Source: Phenylobacterium deserti (lineage in GTDB: Bacteria; Pseudomonadota; Alphaproteobacteria; Caulobacterales; Caulobacteraceae). From it: a stretch of 64,000 nt of DNA. The notes under the pieces are model-generated. The model worked only from the letters and a program-made list of their open reading frames with translations, was not told where the DNA came from and made no database searches. This document shows positions 54,973 through 63,902 of this stretch, one piece after another. The stretch lies in contig NZ_QFYR01000003.1 in assembly GCF_003254705.1 (NCBI RefSeq), forward strand, positions 423,451-487,450, given 5' to 3'. Positions within the stretch are counted from its first letter, which is position 1. Each line of letters opens with the position of its first letter. The position numbers were made by a program, and so were the translations under genes.

Positions 54973-57930
54973 TTAGAAGTTGTACCGCAGGCCCACGCGG
55001 TAGACGCGGCCCAGCAGGTCATAGAGCGCCGGGTTCACGTCCAGGCCGGTGTTGGTCTGGGGCGACGGCTCCGGATCGCGATCGAACAGGTTGTTGATCT
55101 TGAAGTAGCCGGTGAACTTCTCGGTGAAGTCGAAGGACCCGCCGAGGTCGACGTAGAAGGCGCCCTTCATCGTGTTCTGGTCGATGGTCGGGTTGTTCAC
55201 GGTCGAGACCGGGCAGCCCGTTTGGCAGACGATGTACTGGTTCCCGTAGGTGCCGTCGCTGAACCAACGCTCCTGCAGGTTGATGTTCCAGCGACCGCCG
55301 TCCCAGTTCTGGATCGCCAGGAACTTCCAGTCCGGCGTGGCGCCCGTGTTCTGACCAGCGGTGTCGGTCACGATCGTGCCGGGGATGCCAGGATCGGTCT
55401 TGTATTCCCGAACGTGCGTGGCCAGACCGCGCAGCGTCAGCTCACCCGGGAGACCAAAGCGCTCCAGGCTGACCTGATAGCTGCCTTCGATGTCGAAGCC
55501 GCTGGTCTTGATCGACGCGAGGTTGAACACCTGGGCGTTGATGAACGGGGTCGCGCCATTCGGCGGGCTGAAGTTGAAGGCGCTGCAGAACTCGGTCAGG
55601 CCCGAGAAGCAGAAGTTCACGATCTGCTGGGCGCCCAGGCTGTTGATCACGTCTTCGACTTCGATGTTGTAGTAGTCGAAGGACAGGCTTAGGCCCGGCA
55701 GCCAGTCCGGACGCGACAGCACAATCCCCGCCTCGGTGTTGCGGGCGATTTCCGGCGTCAGGTTGGTGTTGCCGATGGTGTTCACCAGGACGTTCACGCC
55801 CGTCCCGGTGAAGGGGTTCGTGAAGTTCGGGTTGGTGGTGGTGGTCGGGGCGGCGAACAGCTCCGACAGGTTCGGAGCGCGGACGTCGCGCGAGGTGACC
55901 GCCCGCAGGCGCACGCCGGACAGCGGGGTTTCCCAGGTGCCGCCGACCTTCCAGGTGTAGACGGTGCCGGAGGTGCTGTAGTCGGTCCAACGGCCGGCGA
56001 CGTTCAGGTTCGCCTTGCCGATCGCCTCGTTGTCCACCAGCGGAACGTTGAACTCGAGGAAGGCCTCGGTCACGTCGTACTTGCCGCGGCCGCTGTGATA
56101 GTTGCCGGCGTACCAGTTGCTGCCGTTCGGATCGAGGATCGGGTCAACCGGATAGTCCGCCGTGGGCGGGCTGTCGGTGAAGCCGTCGCCGTAGGAGTCG
56201 CCGCGGACGCGGTACCACTCGCGGCGATGTTCAGCGCCGAACGCGGTGGCCACAGGGCCAGCCCACAGCGAGAAGATCTCGCCGCTGAAGCTCACGCTCA
56301 CGACGTCCTGCTTCTGGAGGCTGTCCTGGAACGGACCGTTCTCCGGCTGGATGTAGGCGAGCGCCTCACGGCTCGGCAGGAAGCCCCCCAGCACGTTGAT
56401 CGGAACGCAGCCCAGGGCCCGGGCGCGCGGATCGCGGCACACGACCTGGCCATTCACCACCGTCGCGTCGATGGCGGCGCGGTAGCGCGGGTTCAGCAGG
56501 ATGTCCTGGACGTGCAGGTCCGTGCTGCTTTCGCCGTGCGTGTAATAGGCATCGTAGCGCCAGTTCTTGCCGAACACGTCGAAGTCGCCGGTCGCGCCGA
56601 CCACAGCCCGGAACTGGGTGCGGGTCGGGTGCACGGAGATGTTGTTGGGCAGGAAGGCGCCGCTCGCGCCCAGCCGGAAGCTGGTTATGTTGTTGGCGGC
56701 GCAGGCGGCGGAGATCGAAGCCGGCACGAACGGGTTCGCGCACTGGATGGTCAGGTTGTTGAACTGCGAACCGGGGTTCGGCTGGTTCATTGATTCCACC
56801 CGAGCCCAGTTCAGGGTCGTGTAGATCTCGTTGTGATCGTTCAGGTCGAAGGCGATCCGGGTGTAGCCGTTCACGCGCTTCAGCTTGGACTGAAGCGAGG
56901 TGCCGGCGCCCACGTTGCCGCTGAGGTCGCCGCCGACGCAGAAGCCGCCGTTCGAGTAGCAGCCGATCACGTCGCCGGCGGCGTTACGCGCCGGAACGCC
57001 GTTGGAGCCGTACTGGAACTGGAACGGATTGCCGTTCTGGTCGAAGGCGATGCCCTGCAGCGGGCCCGCGTTGATCAGGCCGTACTTGGTGTACTGGTAG
57101 GCTTGGGCGTGTTCGCGGAAGAGGTACTGGGGTCCTCCGTCCGTGGTGTTGACGCCGCGGTTGACCAGGGTCGCCGTGGTGTACCAGTCGCGCGAGCCGG
57201 ACAGTTCTTCACCGAAGCCGCCAGCCGGAACGCCCGCCTCGTCATCGTACTCGCCGCTGACCTGCACCCGCAGGCGCCCGTCGAGGAAGGACTTACCGCC
57301 CGCCGCCTGAACCAGATAGGTCTGGCCGTCGCCGTAGGTGGTGGCGCCAGTCGAGACGTTGGCCTTGAAGCCCTCGAAGGTCTTGTCGGTGATGAAGTTC
57401 ACCACGCCGCCGACCGCGTCAGAGCCGTAGGAAGCCGAGGCGCCGCCGGTGACCACGTCCACGCGCTGGAGCAGCAGCTGCGGGAACAGGCTGACGTCGG
57501 CGATGCCGGTGACGTTGGACGGCACGACCCGCTGTCCGTCCAGCAGGGTCAGGGTGCGGATGGTGCCCAGGCCGCGCAGCGAGAACGCGCTCAGGCCCTG
57601 CTGACCGCTCGAGGTCGAGAAGGTGTTGACCGAGGCGCCGGAAGAGCCCTGCAGCGAGGGCAGCTGGGTGATGGTGGTGAAGACGTTCGGTTCGGCGTTG
57701 CGCGCGATGTCCTCGGCCCCGACGACCTGCGTCGGCGTCGGCGCGGTGAAGCCGCTGGTGGTGATCCGCGACCCGGTCACGACCACTTCCTGCAGTTCCT
57801 GCGACTGCTGCGCGAAGGCAGGCGTCGCCAGCCCAGCAGCCGCCAGGGCGACAAGACTCGCGGTGGCGAGCAGGAGACGATTGGCGCCCTGCACGGGAGC
57901 GCAGGAGCTGTCGGCTGAAACGTGTCTCAT
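54973..57930 (-). CDS. TonB-dependent outer-membrane receptor
   Basis: 985 aa. Signal peptide about 1-41 (ends ATPAFAQ), TonB-box region LQEVVVTGSRI, plug domain about 55-170 (LPSLQGSSG, FSLRGLGTIRTLTLLDG, VDVVTGGASASYGSDAVGGV) and a 22-strand barrel ending RVYRVGLRYNF with terminal Phe. The plug's GGASASYGSDAVGGVVNFIT is typical of receptors for carbohydrates in Caulobacterales and Sphingomonadales. Upstream is the palindrome TTGTATACAA (58007-58016), 76 bases before the start. Confidence 0.93.
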   Translation of the reverse strand: MRHVSADSSCAPVQGANRLLLATASLVALAAAGLATPAFAQQSQELQEVVVTGSRITTSGFTAPTPTQVVGAEDIARNAEPNVFTTITQLPSLQGSSGASVNTFSTSSGQQGLSAFSLRGLGTIRTLTLLDGQRVVPSNVTGIADVSLFPQLLLQRVDVVTGGASASYGSDAVGGVVNFITDKTFEGFKANVSTGATTYGDGQTYLVQAAGGKSFLDGRLRVQVSGEYDDEAGVPAGGFGEELSGSRDWYTTATLVNRGVNTTDGGPQYLFREHAQAYQYTKYGLINAGPLQGIAFDQNGNPFQFQYGSNGVPARNAAGDVIGCYSNGGFCVGGDLSGNVGAGTSLQSKLKRVNGYTRIAFDLNDHNEIYTTLNWARVESMNQPNPGSQFNNLTIQCANPFVPASISAACAANNITSFRLGASGAFLPNNISVHPTRTQFRAVVGATGDFDVFGKNWRYDAYYTHGESSTDLHVQDILLNPRYRAAIDATVVNGQVVCRDPRARALGCVPINVLGGFLPSREALAYIQPENGPFQDSLQKQDVVSVSFSGEIFSLWAGPVATAFGAEHRREWYRVRGDSYGDGFTDSPPTADYPVDPILDPNGSNWYAGNYHSGRGKYDVTEAFLEFNVPLVDNEAIGKANLNVAGRWTDYSTSGTVYTWKVGGTWETPLSGVRLRAVTSRDVRAPNLSELFAAPTTTTNPNFTNPFTGTGVNVLVNTIGNTNLTPEIARNTEAGIVLSRPDWLPGLSLSFDYYNIEVEDVINSLGAQQIVNFCFSGLTEFCSAFNFSPPNGATPFINAQVFNLASIKTSGFDIEGSYQVSLERFGLPGELTLRGLATHVREYKTDPGIPGTIVTDTAGQNTGATPDWKFLAIQNWDGGRWNINLQERWFSDGTYGNQYIVCQTGCPVSTVNNPTIDQNTMKGAFYVDLGGSFDFTEKFTGYFKINNLFDRDPEPSPQTNTGLDVNPALYDLLGRVYRVGLRYNF

Positions 57931-58006
57931 CCAGTATCCCTCACCTAGATCTTGTTTTTGACAGGCGCGTTCGCGCGCGGCTCTCCAGAGCGCACGAAGC
58001 GTCTAG

Positions 58007-58016
58007 TTGTATACAA
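58007..58016. promoter_or_regulatory. Palindromic operator candidate upstream of the TonB receptor
   Basis: TTGTATACAA, a perfect 10-bp palindrome in an otherwise GC-rich stretch, between the TonB receptor and gluconokinase genes. This form is typical of sites bound by FadR-type GntR regulators of sugar-acid genes, and such a regulator is encoded at 58725-59411. Confidence 0.5.
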
Positions 58017-58153
58017 GGGGTAGCAGCCAGACTCGCGCATGCCGAGTACGATCATAGTCGTAGTGGTCACCTGGTCGCAGGGGCGGGATACAGGCTGCAC
58101 CGCCTCCGTCGGGGCTGGCGGGATGCCAGTCACGCACTGGCGATGCACACAAG

Positions 58154-58723
58154 TTGGCAAGAACTTCAGTGCCCAACCCGGTCGACCTCGTTTCTCAGGA
58201 ACCCCGCGCAGTCGTCGTGATGGGCGTTTGCGCTAGCGGGAAGTCGACCTTCGGCGCGCAGCTGGCTTCGCGCCTTGGATGCATTTTCCACGAAGGCGAC
58301 AGTTTTCACAGCGACGCCAATATCGAGAAGATGCGGGGCGGCACGCCTCTCACGGACGACGACCGTTGGCCTTGGTTGGACCATCTGGCTGCGGCGCTCG
58401 GCGCCTCCGCGCGCTCCGGCGGCGTGGCTGTGGCCGCCTGCTCCGCCCTCAAGCGCAGCTACCGTCAACGCTTATCGGCCAGCGCCGGCGTTCCCTTGCG
58501 CTTCCTGATGCTGAAGGCGCCCGCCGAAGAGCTCACGAGACGGCTCGCGAGTCGCCAGGGCCACTACATGCCCCCTACCCTGCTCGCCAGCCAACTCGCA
58601 GCGCTGGAGGAACCCTGCGCGGGCGAGCCGGCCCTGATCATGGATGCCTGCCGTCCCGCGGACGAGTTGCTGGACGAGGCCTGCCGATGGCTGACGTGTC
58701 AGCCGAGCATCGCGGCCCTCTAA
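58154..58723 (+). CDS. gntK: Gluconokinase (GntK-like)
   Basis: 189 aa from TTG 58154; GTG 58169 is an alternative. P-loop VVVMGVCASGKSTFGAQLA (about 20-38), then EGDSFHSDANIEKMRGGTPL, the gluconate-kinase signature. Phosphorylates D-gluconate to 6-phosphogluconate, which feeds the Entner-Doudoroff or pentose-phosphate route. One base from the convergent GntR stop. Divergent from the TonB receptor across 223 bases that hold the palindrome. Confidence 0.9.
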   Translation: MARTSVPNPVDLVSQEPRAVVVMGVCASGKSTFGAQLASRLGCIFHEGDSFHSDANIEKMRGGTPLTDDDRWPWLDHLAAALGASARSGGVAVAACSALKRSYRQRLSASAGVPLRFLMLKAPAEELTRRLASRQGHYMPPTLLASQLAALEEPCAGEPALIMDACRPADELLDEACRWLTCQPSIAAL

Positions 58724-58724
58724 G

Positions 58725-59411
58725 CTACAGGCCGTCCGGCATCAGGCGCTTGCGCCCCTGCGAGAGATGCCAGCGCATCGCGAGCGCCGCAGCGTCCGGA
58801 TCCTGAACCCGGATCGCATCCACGATCATCTCGTGTTCCTGCAGCATGGCCCGGATCACCTCGGGGGGACGGGAGCGGGAGATCTCGACGCCGGCCTTAA
58901 GGATACGCTCCACCTGATCATGCATGTGGTCGAAGGTGGTGATGAAAGCCGCGTTTGCGGTGCTCAGCGCGATAGCGCGGTGCAACTGCCAGTCTTCGTC
59001 ATGAGCCGGGTTGCTGGACAGCAGCGCCGCCGCCAGTCGGGAGAGCGCCGTGTCGATCTCGGCCATCTGCTCGCTCGAGCGTCGCATGGCGGCCAGGCGC
59101 GCCGCCTCGGCCTCCAGCACGAAACGCACCTCATAGGTGCCAAGCGTGGCGGCGATGGTGTCGATCGGCACGTGGGCCGCCAGGCGTTCGGATGGGCGAC
59201 GCTTGACGAACGAGCCCGCGCCGCGCCGCGCTTCGGTGATGCCGTCCGAGGCGAGGCGAACAAGCGCTTCGCGCACGATGCCCCGCGACATTCCGAACAT
59301 CTCGGCAAGGCGCGCTTCCGACGGCAGGCGCTCTCCCGGCACAAGCTTTTGTTCCCGGATGATGCCGACGATGTTGGTGTAGGCGCGATCCGCCAACCGG
59401 CCTTCGTTCAT
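58725..59411 (-). CDS. GntR-family regulator, FCD (FadR) subfamily
   Basis: 228 aa. Winged HTH (about 8-70) reads ERLPSEARLAEMFGMSRGIVREALVRL, followed by the FCD ligand domain (about 85-220) with metal-ligand His in DWQLHRAIA and later histidines. Such proteins usually sense a sugar acid or organic acid and repress adjacent catabolic genes. Candidate target: the palindrome at 58007-58016. The 5' region has a GCGGGC/GCCCGC hairpin (59474-59489). Confidence 0.9.
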   Translation of the reverse strand: MNEGRLADRAYTNIVGIIREQKLVPGERLPSEARLAEMFGMSRGIVREALVRLASDGITEARRGAGSFVKRRPSERLAAHVPIDTIAATLGTYEVRFVLEAEAARLAAMRRSSEQMAEIDTALSRLAAALLSSNPAHDEDWQLHRAIALSTANAAFITTFDHMHDQVERILKAGVEISRSRPPEVIRAMLQEHEMIVDAIRVQDPDAAALAMRWHLSQGRKRLMPDGL

Positions 59412-59737
59412 CGACGCCTCCCCCGAGGACCTCGTCGCTCTTCCCTAGCGGCAGGACCGAAGCCGTCGAGCCCGCGGGCACTCGCCCGCCCGCCTCGGAA
59501 CAGCCGCTTGAGTCGGGAGGCTGTAGGACAGATTTCGACGTGACAACTAAAAACCTTGGTATGTTGACGCTGTTATGGCGCAGTCCTAGTCTCAAGTTGT
59601 CCAACTGCTCAGAAGGCCGAAACATGGCCACGGCAGGGGAAGGGAATGCGAACAGGAGTTGCCGTAGGAGCCCGTCCTGTCGGGAAGTGGTCCGGCAGTC
59701 GCGCCCCCACGGCTCTAGGGGAAACGACGAGGCATTC
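59412..59737. other. Intergenic region between GntR and LuxR-type genes
   Basis: 326 bases with no gene I can support. It holds the GntR 5' region with a 6-bp hairpin (59474-59489), a possible rightward promoter (59564-59592), and an inverted repeat AGTTG/CAACT (59595-59606). Lower GC around 59540-59570. The upstream in-frame extension of the LuxR-type frame through here has no recognisable domain. Confidence 0.5.
59564..59592 (+). promoter_or_regulatory. Candidate sigma70-type promoter of the LuxR-type gene
   Basis: TTGACG (59564-59569), 17-base spacer, TAGTCT (59587-59592). It is followed immediately by the inverted repeat AGTTG-TC-CAACT (59595-59606), which could be an operator. The -10 box matches the consensus at only three of six positions. 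Confidence 0.4.
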
Positions 59738-59998
59738 ATGGACTACGCGCCGCAGGCCGCGACTACCGATTCGACTCTCGAACCGGTCGACACCACTGTT
59801 TTCGCACAACTGACGCCCACCCAAGTGAAGGTGATGCGTGGCGTCCACTCCGGACTACTGAACAAGCAGATCGCCTTCGACCTCGGCATCGCCGAGGCGA
59901 CGGTCAAGGTGCACATGACGGCCCTGATGCGGAAGCTGAACGTCCGCAACCGGACTCAAGTCGCCTTGGTGGCTCAACGGTTCAGCTGGGAAGTCTGA
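59738..59998 (+). CDS. Stand-alone LuxR-type helix-turn-helix regulator
   Basis: 86 aa from ATG 59738. Nearly the whole chain is a GerE/LuxR HTH (about 28-83): LTPTQVKVMRGVHSGLLNKQ then the recognition helix IAEATVKVHMTALMRKLNV. Close relatives I recall from Caulobacterales are response regulators with an N-terminal receiver; here no receiver is encoded in any upstream frame. Either a genuine single-domain regulator or a remnant. Convergent with the small lipoprotein gene. Confidence 0.78.
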   Translation: MDYAPQAATTDSTLEPVDTTVFAQLTPTQVKVMRGVHSGLLNKQIAFDLGIAEATVKVHMTALMRKLNVRNRTQVALVAQRFSWEV

Positions 59999-60021
59999 CC
60001 TGAAAGGGCCGGCGGCGCCTG

Positions 60022-60327
60022 TCAGCCGCCGCGCCGGCTCTTCAGCAGCGTCTTGCAGGTATCGAAGCCAACGCCGATCACTGAGGCGTTGGTGATCTGT
60101 CCGGACGCGTCGACGTCCACGGCGAGCTTGCAGGCGCCGCTCAGGCGACCATGGCTCCAGCTGTAAGACCGGACGCCTTCCCTCACCGGCTGGTCCGGCG
60201 GACCATAACGCTCGACCGCGTCGGACAAGGGGCGGCCCGTGAGGTCCTTCGCCTGCCGGAAAGCCGAAACCGTCATGCAGCCGCCCAGCATCGACGCCAG
60301 GGCCAGCACCAGAGCCACCTTCTTCAT
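60022..60327 (-). CDS. Small lipoprotein of unknown function
   Basis: 101 aa. Signal with lipobox LGGC (Cys17). The mature part has DAVERYGPPDQPVREG and ends with a Cys-containing strand (VGFDTCKTLLKS), weakly like small SmpA/OmlA-type lipoproteins, which also carry a GxP near the N-terminus. Not assigned further. Follows the Nif3-like gene by 80 bases. Confidence 0.7.
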   Translation of the reverse strand: MKKVALVLALASMLGGCMTVSAFRQAKDLTGRPLSDAVERYGPPDQPVREGVRSYSWSHGRLSGACKLAVDVDASGQITNASVIGVGFDTCKTLLKSRRGG

Positions 60328-60407
60328 ATCCCCGCCGCCTCTTCTCGCGTGCGCTGAACCGCCGCCTCTGAAATGGAGCGGAGCTTTAACGGTTCCGGAT
60401 CTCGCCT

Positions 60408-61232
60408 TTACAGAGGCGCGCCGAACGGCTCGCCCGCAGGAAGGTACTGGACGGGAATCTCGGGCGCGAAGCTCCTGATCCAGTCGGCGACGACCTGCAT
60501 CCCGATGTCCTCGGTGCCCATGTGGCCGAGCAGGACCAGGCCCCGCGGCTGACCCAGCGCGGTGCTGTCGACGGCGAATGCCGCGAGATCATAGGTGGGC
60601 AGTTGGCTGTCCGAGCCTTCCGCCGCTTCGCCCCCGACGATCACGTCGATGTCCGGAGCCACCTGGAAGCTCGGCATGGCGTAGCCAACGCCCACAGCCA
60701 CCCGCCGCACCTGCATCTTGGGATCGCCCGCCACGCGATAGGACGTCACGCCCGTCTTCTCGACCACGTGACGCACGATGCGCTCGAGACTCATAGGTTT
60801 GGGCAGCGTCACGACCGGCATCCGCTGCTCGGGTGGTGCGGCGTCGGCGGTCCAGCCGAGCAGCTTCAGTTGTCCCTCGAACATCTGGTCCGGCCGCATG
60901 CGGTGCGTGAGGTCGTGATCGCGCCAGATGACCACGCCGTGCTCGCGCGCAAAGGCGACCTTCGCGGCGTAGATCGGATCGCCTTCCAGAAAGTCCGGAA
61001 TGTCGTCGTCACGGAAGAAGGTCGCCTCATGGGTGATCACCATATTGGCGCCTGCTGCGACAGTGCGACGGAGGACGTCGAGCGTGCTCATGCCCGTGGT
61101 CACGACGCCGGTGATCTGCACGTCCGGATCGCCGACCTTGAAGGTGTCGCGGCGGGAAGGTTGCGCCGGCGCGGGCGCGCCTTCCGCCTCGGCCCGCGCC
61201 ATGATGCGGGCGACGAGTTCGCGAGGGGTCAT
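60408..61232 (-). CDS. Nif3-like dinuclear metal-centre protein
   Basis: 274 aa. NIF3/DUF34 family (toroidal hexamers with a two-metal site; function debated, possibly a metal-dependent hydrolase or metallochaperone). Metal ligands are visible: ANMVITHEATFFRDDD (His, about 68), VIWRDHDLTHRM (Asp-His) and LLGHMGTEDIGM (His/Glu near the C-terminus). No signal peptide. The start overlaps the stop of a second Nif3-like gene by 4 bases, so the two are translated together. Confidence 0.85.
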   Translation of the reverse strand: MTPRELVARIMARAEAEGAPAPAQPSRRDTFKVGDPDVQITGVVTTGMSTLDVLRRTVAAGANMVITHEATFFRDDDIPDFLEGDPIYAAKVAFAREHGVVIWRDHDLTHRMRPDQMFEGQLKLLGWTADAAPPEQRMPVVTLPKPMSLERIVRHVVEKTGVTSYRVAGDPKMQVRRVAVGVGYAMPSFQVAPDIDVIVGGEAAEGSDSQLPTYDLAAFAVDSTALGQPRGLVLLGHMGTEDIGMQVVADWIRSFAPEIPVQYLPAGEPFGAPL

Positions 61233-62134
61233 GCGAGCCTCCAGAACGGATCAGCGTTGCGGACAGCCGTGACGGGAACGCCAGGCAGAACGGGCTTCAG
61301 CCACTCGGCGATCGCGTCCACATACGGCTGCTGCGAGACGGTGCGGCCGAGCGCGATCAAGGCTCTCGGGCGCCCGGCAGGCGCGCTGTCGGCCACGTAC
61401 TCGACGATCTCCCACTCACGCAGATCGCCGGTGAGCAGAAGATCGGCTTTCTGCAGCCCTTGCACCGACGGAACTACATCGGCCTTGCCGGGGACCACCA
61501 GCACGGACCGGATCATCATGTCCTTCGCCCCGACGTGACGCAGCCCGCCGCGGTCTGCGAGGCGCGAAGCCTGCCGCAGCAAGGCGCTGAGCGGCGCGGG
61601 TTTGATGGCGTACATGCGCCCCTGCCCTGCCGTCTCGCCCCCGCTCCAGCCGAAGCGCGCCGCCAGCGTGTCCGCGGCCAACGAAGGACGGCTGGCCTGA
61701 AGCGACTCGTTCAGTCGGACCACGGAAACGCCGAGCCGCGCGGCCAAAGCCGCCTTGCCCCGGTAAACGGGCTCGGCCTTCAGCGCCGCCGCGGCGCGGG
61801 CGCCCGAGCCTGGGGGATAGCCGGATCCAGCTTCGCCCGGACGGGCGTAGAGCGGCGACTCCAGCGCAAAGATCAGATTGCAGCCGCGCTTCGCCGCCGC
61901 CTGGAGCACCGCGGCCGTAGGCACGGCGGCGACAGCGACCCCGCGCACGGGCTGGTCGGCTGCGCCCAGCAGCAGCCCTTCGGCGCCAGCGTCCGCAGAA
62001 GCGCCTATCGCCTGCCGAACCTTCGCCAACGCCTCTCCGACGGTAAGCTTGCCCTGCGCCGCAACAGGTGAGGCCAAAGAAGCAGCGCCGCCGGCAAAAG
62101 CGAGCTGGCGCCGCGTCAGAAAGAACTCGCTCAA
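61229..62134 (-). CDS. Tat-exported Nif3-like paralogue lacking metal ligands
   Basis: 301 aa from TTG 62134, chosen for GGAGG 8 bases upstream and because it yields a twin-arginine signal (LTRRQLAFAGGAASLASPVAA, about residues 6-26, key pair R8-R9). The rest aligns along its length with the Nif3-like protein downstream: NLIFALESPLY against NMVITHEATFF, VVRLNESLQAS against VIWRDHDLTHR, and ALIALGRTVSQQPY against VLLGHMGTEDIG. Each ligand His is replaced. It is therefore probably a non-catalytic partner, and the Tat signal could carry the folded complex out. Confidence 0.72.
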   Translation of the reverse strand: MSEFFLTRRQLAFAGGAASLASPVAAQGKLTVGEALAKVRQAIGASADAGAEGLLLGAADQPVRGVAVAAVPTAAVLQAAAKRGCNLIFALESPLYARPGEAGSGYPPGSGARAAAALKAEPVYRGKAALAARLGVSVVRLNESLQASRPSLAADTLAARFGWSGGETAGQGRMYAIKPAPLSALLRQASRLADRGGLRHVGAKDMMIRSVLVVPGKADVVPSVQGLQKADLLLTGDLREWEIVEYVADSAPAGRPRALIALGRTVSQQPYVDAIAEWLKPVLPGVPVTAVRNADPFWRLA

Positions 62135-62331
62135 CCCGCGGCCCTCCGATCGGTGAACTGGTCTGATGGCTGCGCTTCGTACGAGCGGAAAGCAACACCG
62201 CCGCCGGAATGGACAAGCCCGGCGCCGGCGCATCGTGGTCCCCGCCAGCTCGCCCGGTCTGCAGGGCGCAAGCGTGACGCTGCAAGCCGCGTCCTGAGCC
62301 GAAGCCCTGGACGCGGCGCAACTTGGAAGAG

Positions 62332-63423
62332 TCAGGCTGCGGCTGCTTCGACGCTCACGCGGCGGACCCAGCCGTGGCTATCCGCAACGACGCCCCGCTG
62401 GATGCCGACCAACTGGTCGCGCAGCTTGCCCGTCACCGGGCCCTCCACGCCGCCGCTGATCTGGAAGGCGCCCGCGGGGGAGCGCACCTCGCCAATCGCG
62501 GCGATCACCGCGGCGGTGCCGCAGGCGAAGGCCTCACGCAGCCGGCCGCTCGCCGCGTCAGCCTGCCATTCGGCGAAGCTGTAGGGGCGCTCCTGCACAT
62601 CGAGCCCCGACTCGCGGCCAAGCGTGAGCACGCAGTCGCGGGTGATCCCCGGAAGGATGGTGCCGCTCAGCGGCGGGGTCACCAGCGTGCCGTCTTCCAT
62701 CACGAAGAAGACGTTCATGCCGCCGAGTTCTTCCACGAAGCGGTGCTGAGCGGCGTCCAGAAACACCACCTGATCGCAGCCGTTGCGGATCGCCTCGGCC
62801 TGGGCGAGCAGGCTGGCGGCGTAGTTGCCGCCGCACTTGGCCGCGCCCGTGCCGCCGGGGGCGGCCCGGCTGAACTCGTCCGTCGCCCAAACGGTGACCG
62901 GCTTGGCCCCGCCCTTGAAGTAGGCGCCCACCGGGCAGGCGATCACGCAGAAGACGTACTCCTGCGCGGGACGCACGCCGAGGAACGCCTCGGTCGCCAT
63001 CATGAAGGGACGCAGATACAGGCTGCCCTCGCTGGACGGGATCCAGTCGGCGTCGATCCGGACCAGGGCTTCCACCGCGGCCAGGAACACCTCTTCCGGG
63101 AGAGCCGGCATGGCCATCCGTTCGGCCGAAGATACGAACCGGCGCGCGTTGGCGTCGGGGCGGAACAGCACGACCTCGCCCGAGGCGGTGCGGTAGGCCT
63201 TCATGCCTTCGAAGATCTCCTGGGCGTAGTGGAAGACCGCGGCGGCGGGATCGAGCGCGAACGGCTCGCGCGCCCGGACCTGGCCGTCGTGCCAGCCGCG
63301 GTCGGCGGTCCAGCGCACGGTCACCATGTGATCGGTGAATACCTTCCCGAAGCCCGGGTTCTCCAGAAGCGTGGCGCGCGTATCCGCCGGCGTCGGTGAA
63401 GCGTGGGGCTTGAACTGAAGCAT
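62332..63423 (-). CDS. ilvE: Branched-chain amino acid aminotransferase
   Basis: 363-aa fold-type IV PLP enzyme of the longer, eukaryote-like BCAT type. The PLP Lys is in GTGAAKCGGNYAASLLAQ (about 200-217); FEGMKAYRTASGE and GTAAVIAAIGEV are further signatures. Makes Leu, Ile and Val from their keto acids. Monocistronic, and the next gene upstream on the chromosome appears to be an rRNA operon. Confidence 0.94.
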   Translation of the reverse strand: MLQFKPHASPTPADTRATLLENPGFGKVFTDHMVTVRWTADRGWHDGQVRAREPFALDPAAAVFHYAQEIFEGMKAYRTASGEVVLFRPDANARRFVSSAERMAMPALPEEVFLAAVEALVRIDADWIPSSEGSLYLRPFMMATEAFLGVRPAQEYVFCVIACPVGAYFKGGAKPVTVWATDEFSRAAPGGTGAAKCGGNYAASLLAQAEAIRNGCDQVVFLDAAQHRFVEELGGMNVFFVMEDGTLVTPPLSGTILPGITRDCVLTLGRESGLDVQERPYSFAEWQADAASGRLREAFACGTAAVIAAIGEVRSPAGAFQISGGVEGPVTGKLRDQLVGIQRGVVADSHGWVRRVSVEAAAA

Positions 63424-63730
63424 GGTGACATCCGTCAGGTTCGGGATTTCGGCTCCGGAAAGGGAACCTGGGTACGCGCCTACATTCCTATGGTCTGTCC
63501 GTTCAAGAGCCGATTGCAGACGACTGGCGCCGGGGAGGCTCGAAAGGGTGCGTCAAAACGGACATGCATTTCCCGCTTGCGGCGCGCCGCGGACAGGACT
63601 AGTTACCCGCCCCTCGCCGCTGGGCAGCGGAGACGCAGGTTCAGCGGCGGCGGGGAAGCTCTTCAAAGCCTTGGCTTTTTCGAACTTTTCCGTCTCTTCC
63701 GAGAGGCCGAAAATTTTCGGTTTGGCGGTC

Positions 63731-63760
63731 TTGCGGTTCGGAAACGAATTCGCATATAAG
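63731..63760 (+). promoter_or_regulatory. Candidate rRNA promoter P1
   Basis: TTGCGG (63731-63736), 18-base spacer, TATAAG (63755-63760), preceded by T- and A-rich DNA (63670-63725) that could be an UP element. It is followed by a GC-rich discriminator as in stringently controlled promoters. Confidence 0.5.
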
Positions 63761-63839
63761 CCGCCTCCCGCCGGACGGACCTACGGTTCGCCCCCGGGGC
63801 TCTCAAAGAAGAGCGGGCTGGCATGCCAGCTTGTCGCAC

Positions 63840-63867
63840 TTGAAGTTCGGATTTCGGTCCTTATATC
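63840..63867 (+). promoter_or_regulatory. Candidate rRNA promoter P2
   Basis: TTGAAG (63840-63845), 16-base spacer, TATATC (63862-63867), upstream of the boxB/boxA leader. Confidence 0.4.
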
Positions 63868-63902
63868 AAGTGGATACCAAACAAGGCGCTCTGATTGAGC
63901 GG

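Noticed and set aside
59540..59737. Upstream extension of the LuxR-type protein
   Set aside because: The added 66 residues have no domain, the candidate promoter lies inside them, and a better-placed ATG at 59738 exists.
63422..63898. Open frame of 158 codons after ilvE
   Set aside because: It overlaps the rRNA promoter region, has no domain and no ribosome-binding site, and its start overlaps that of ilvE.
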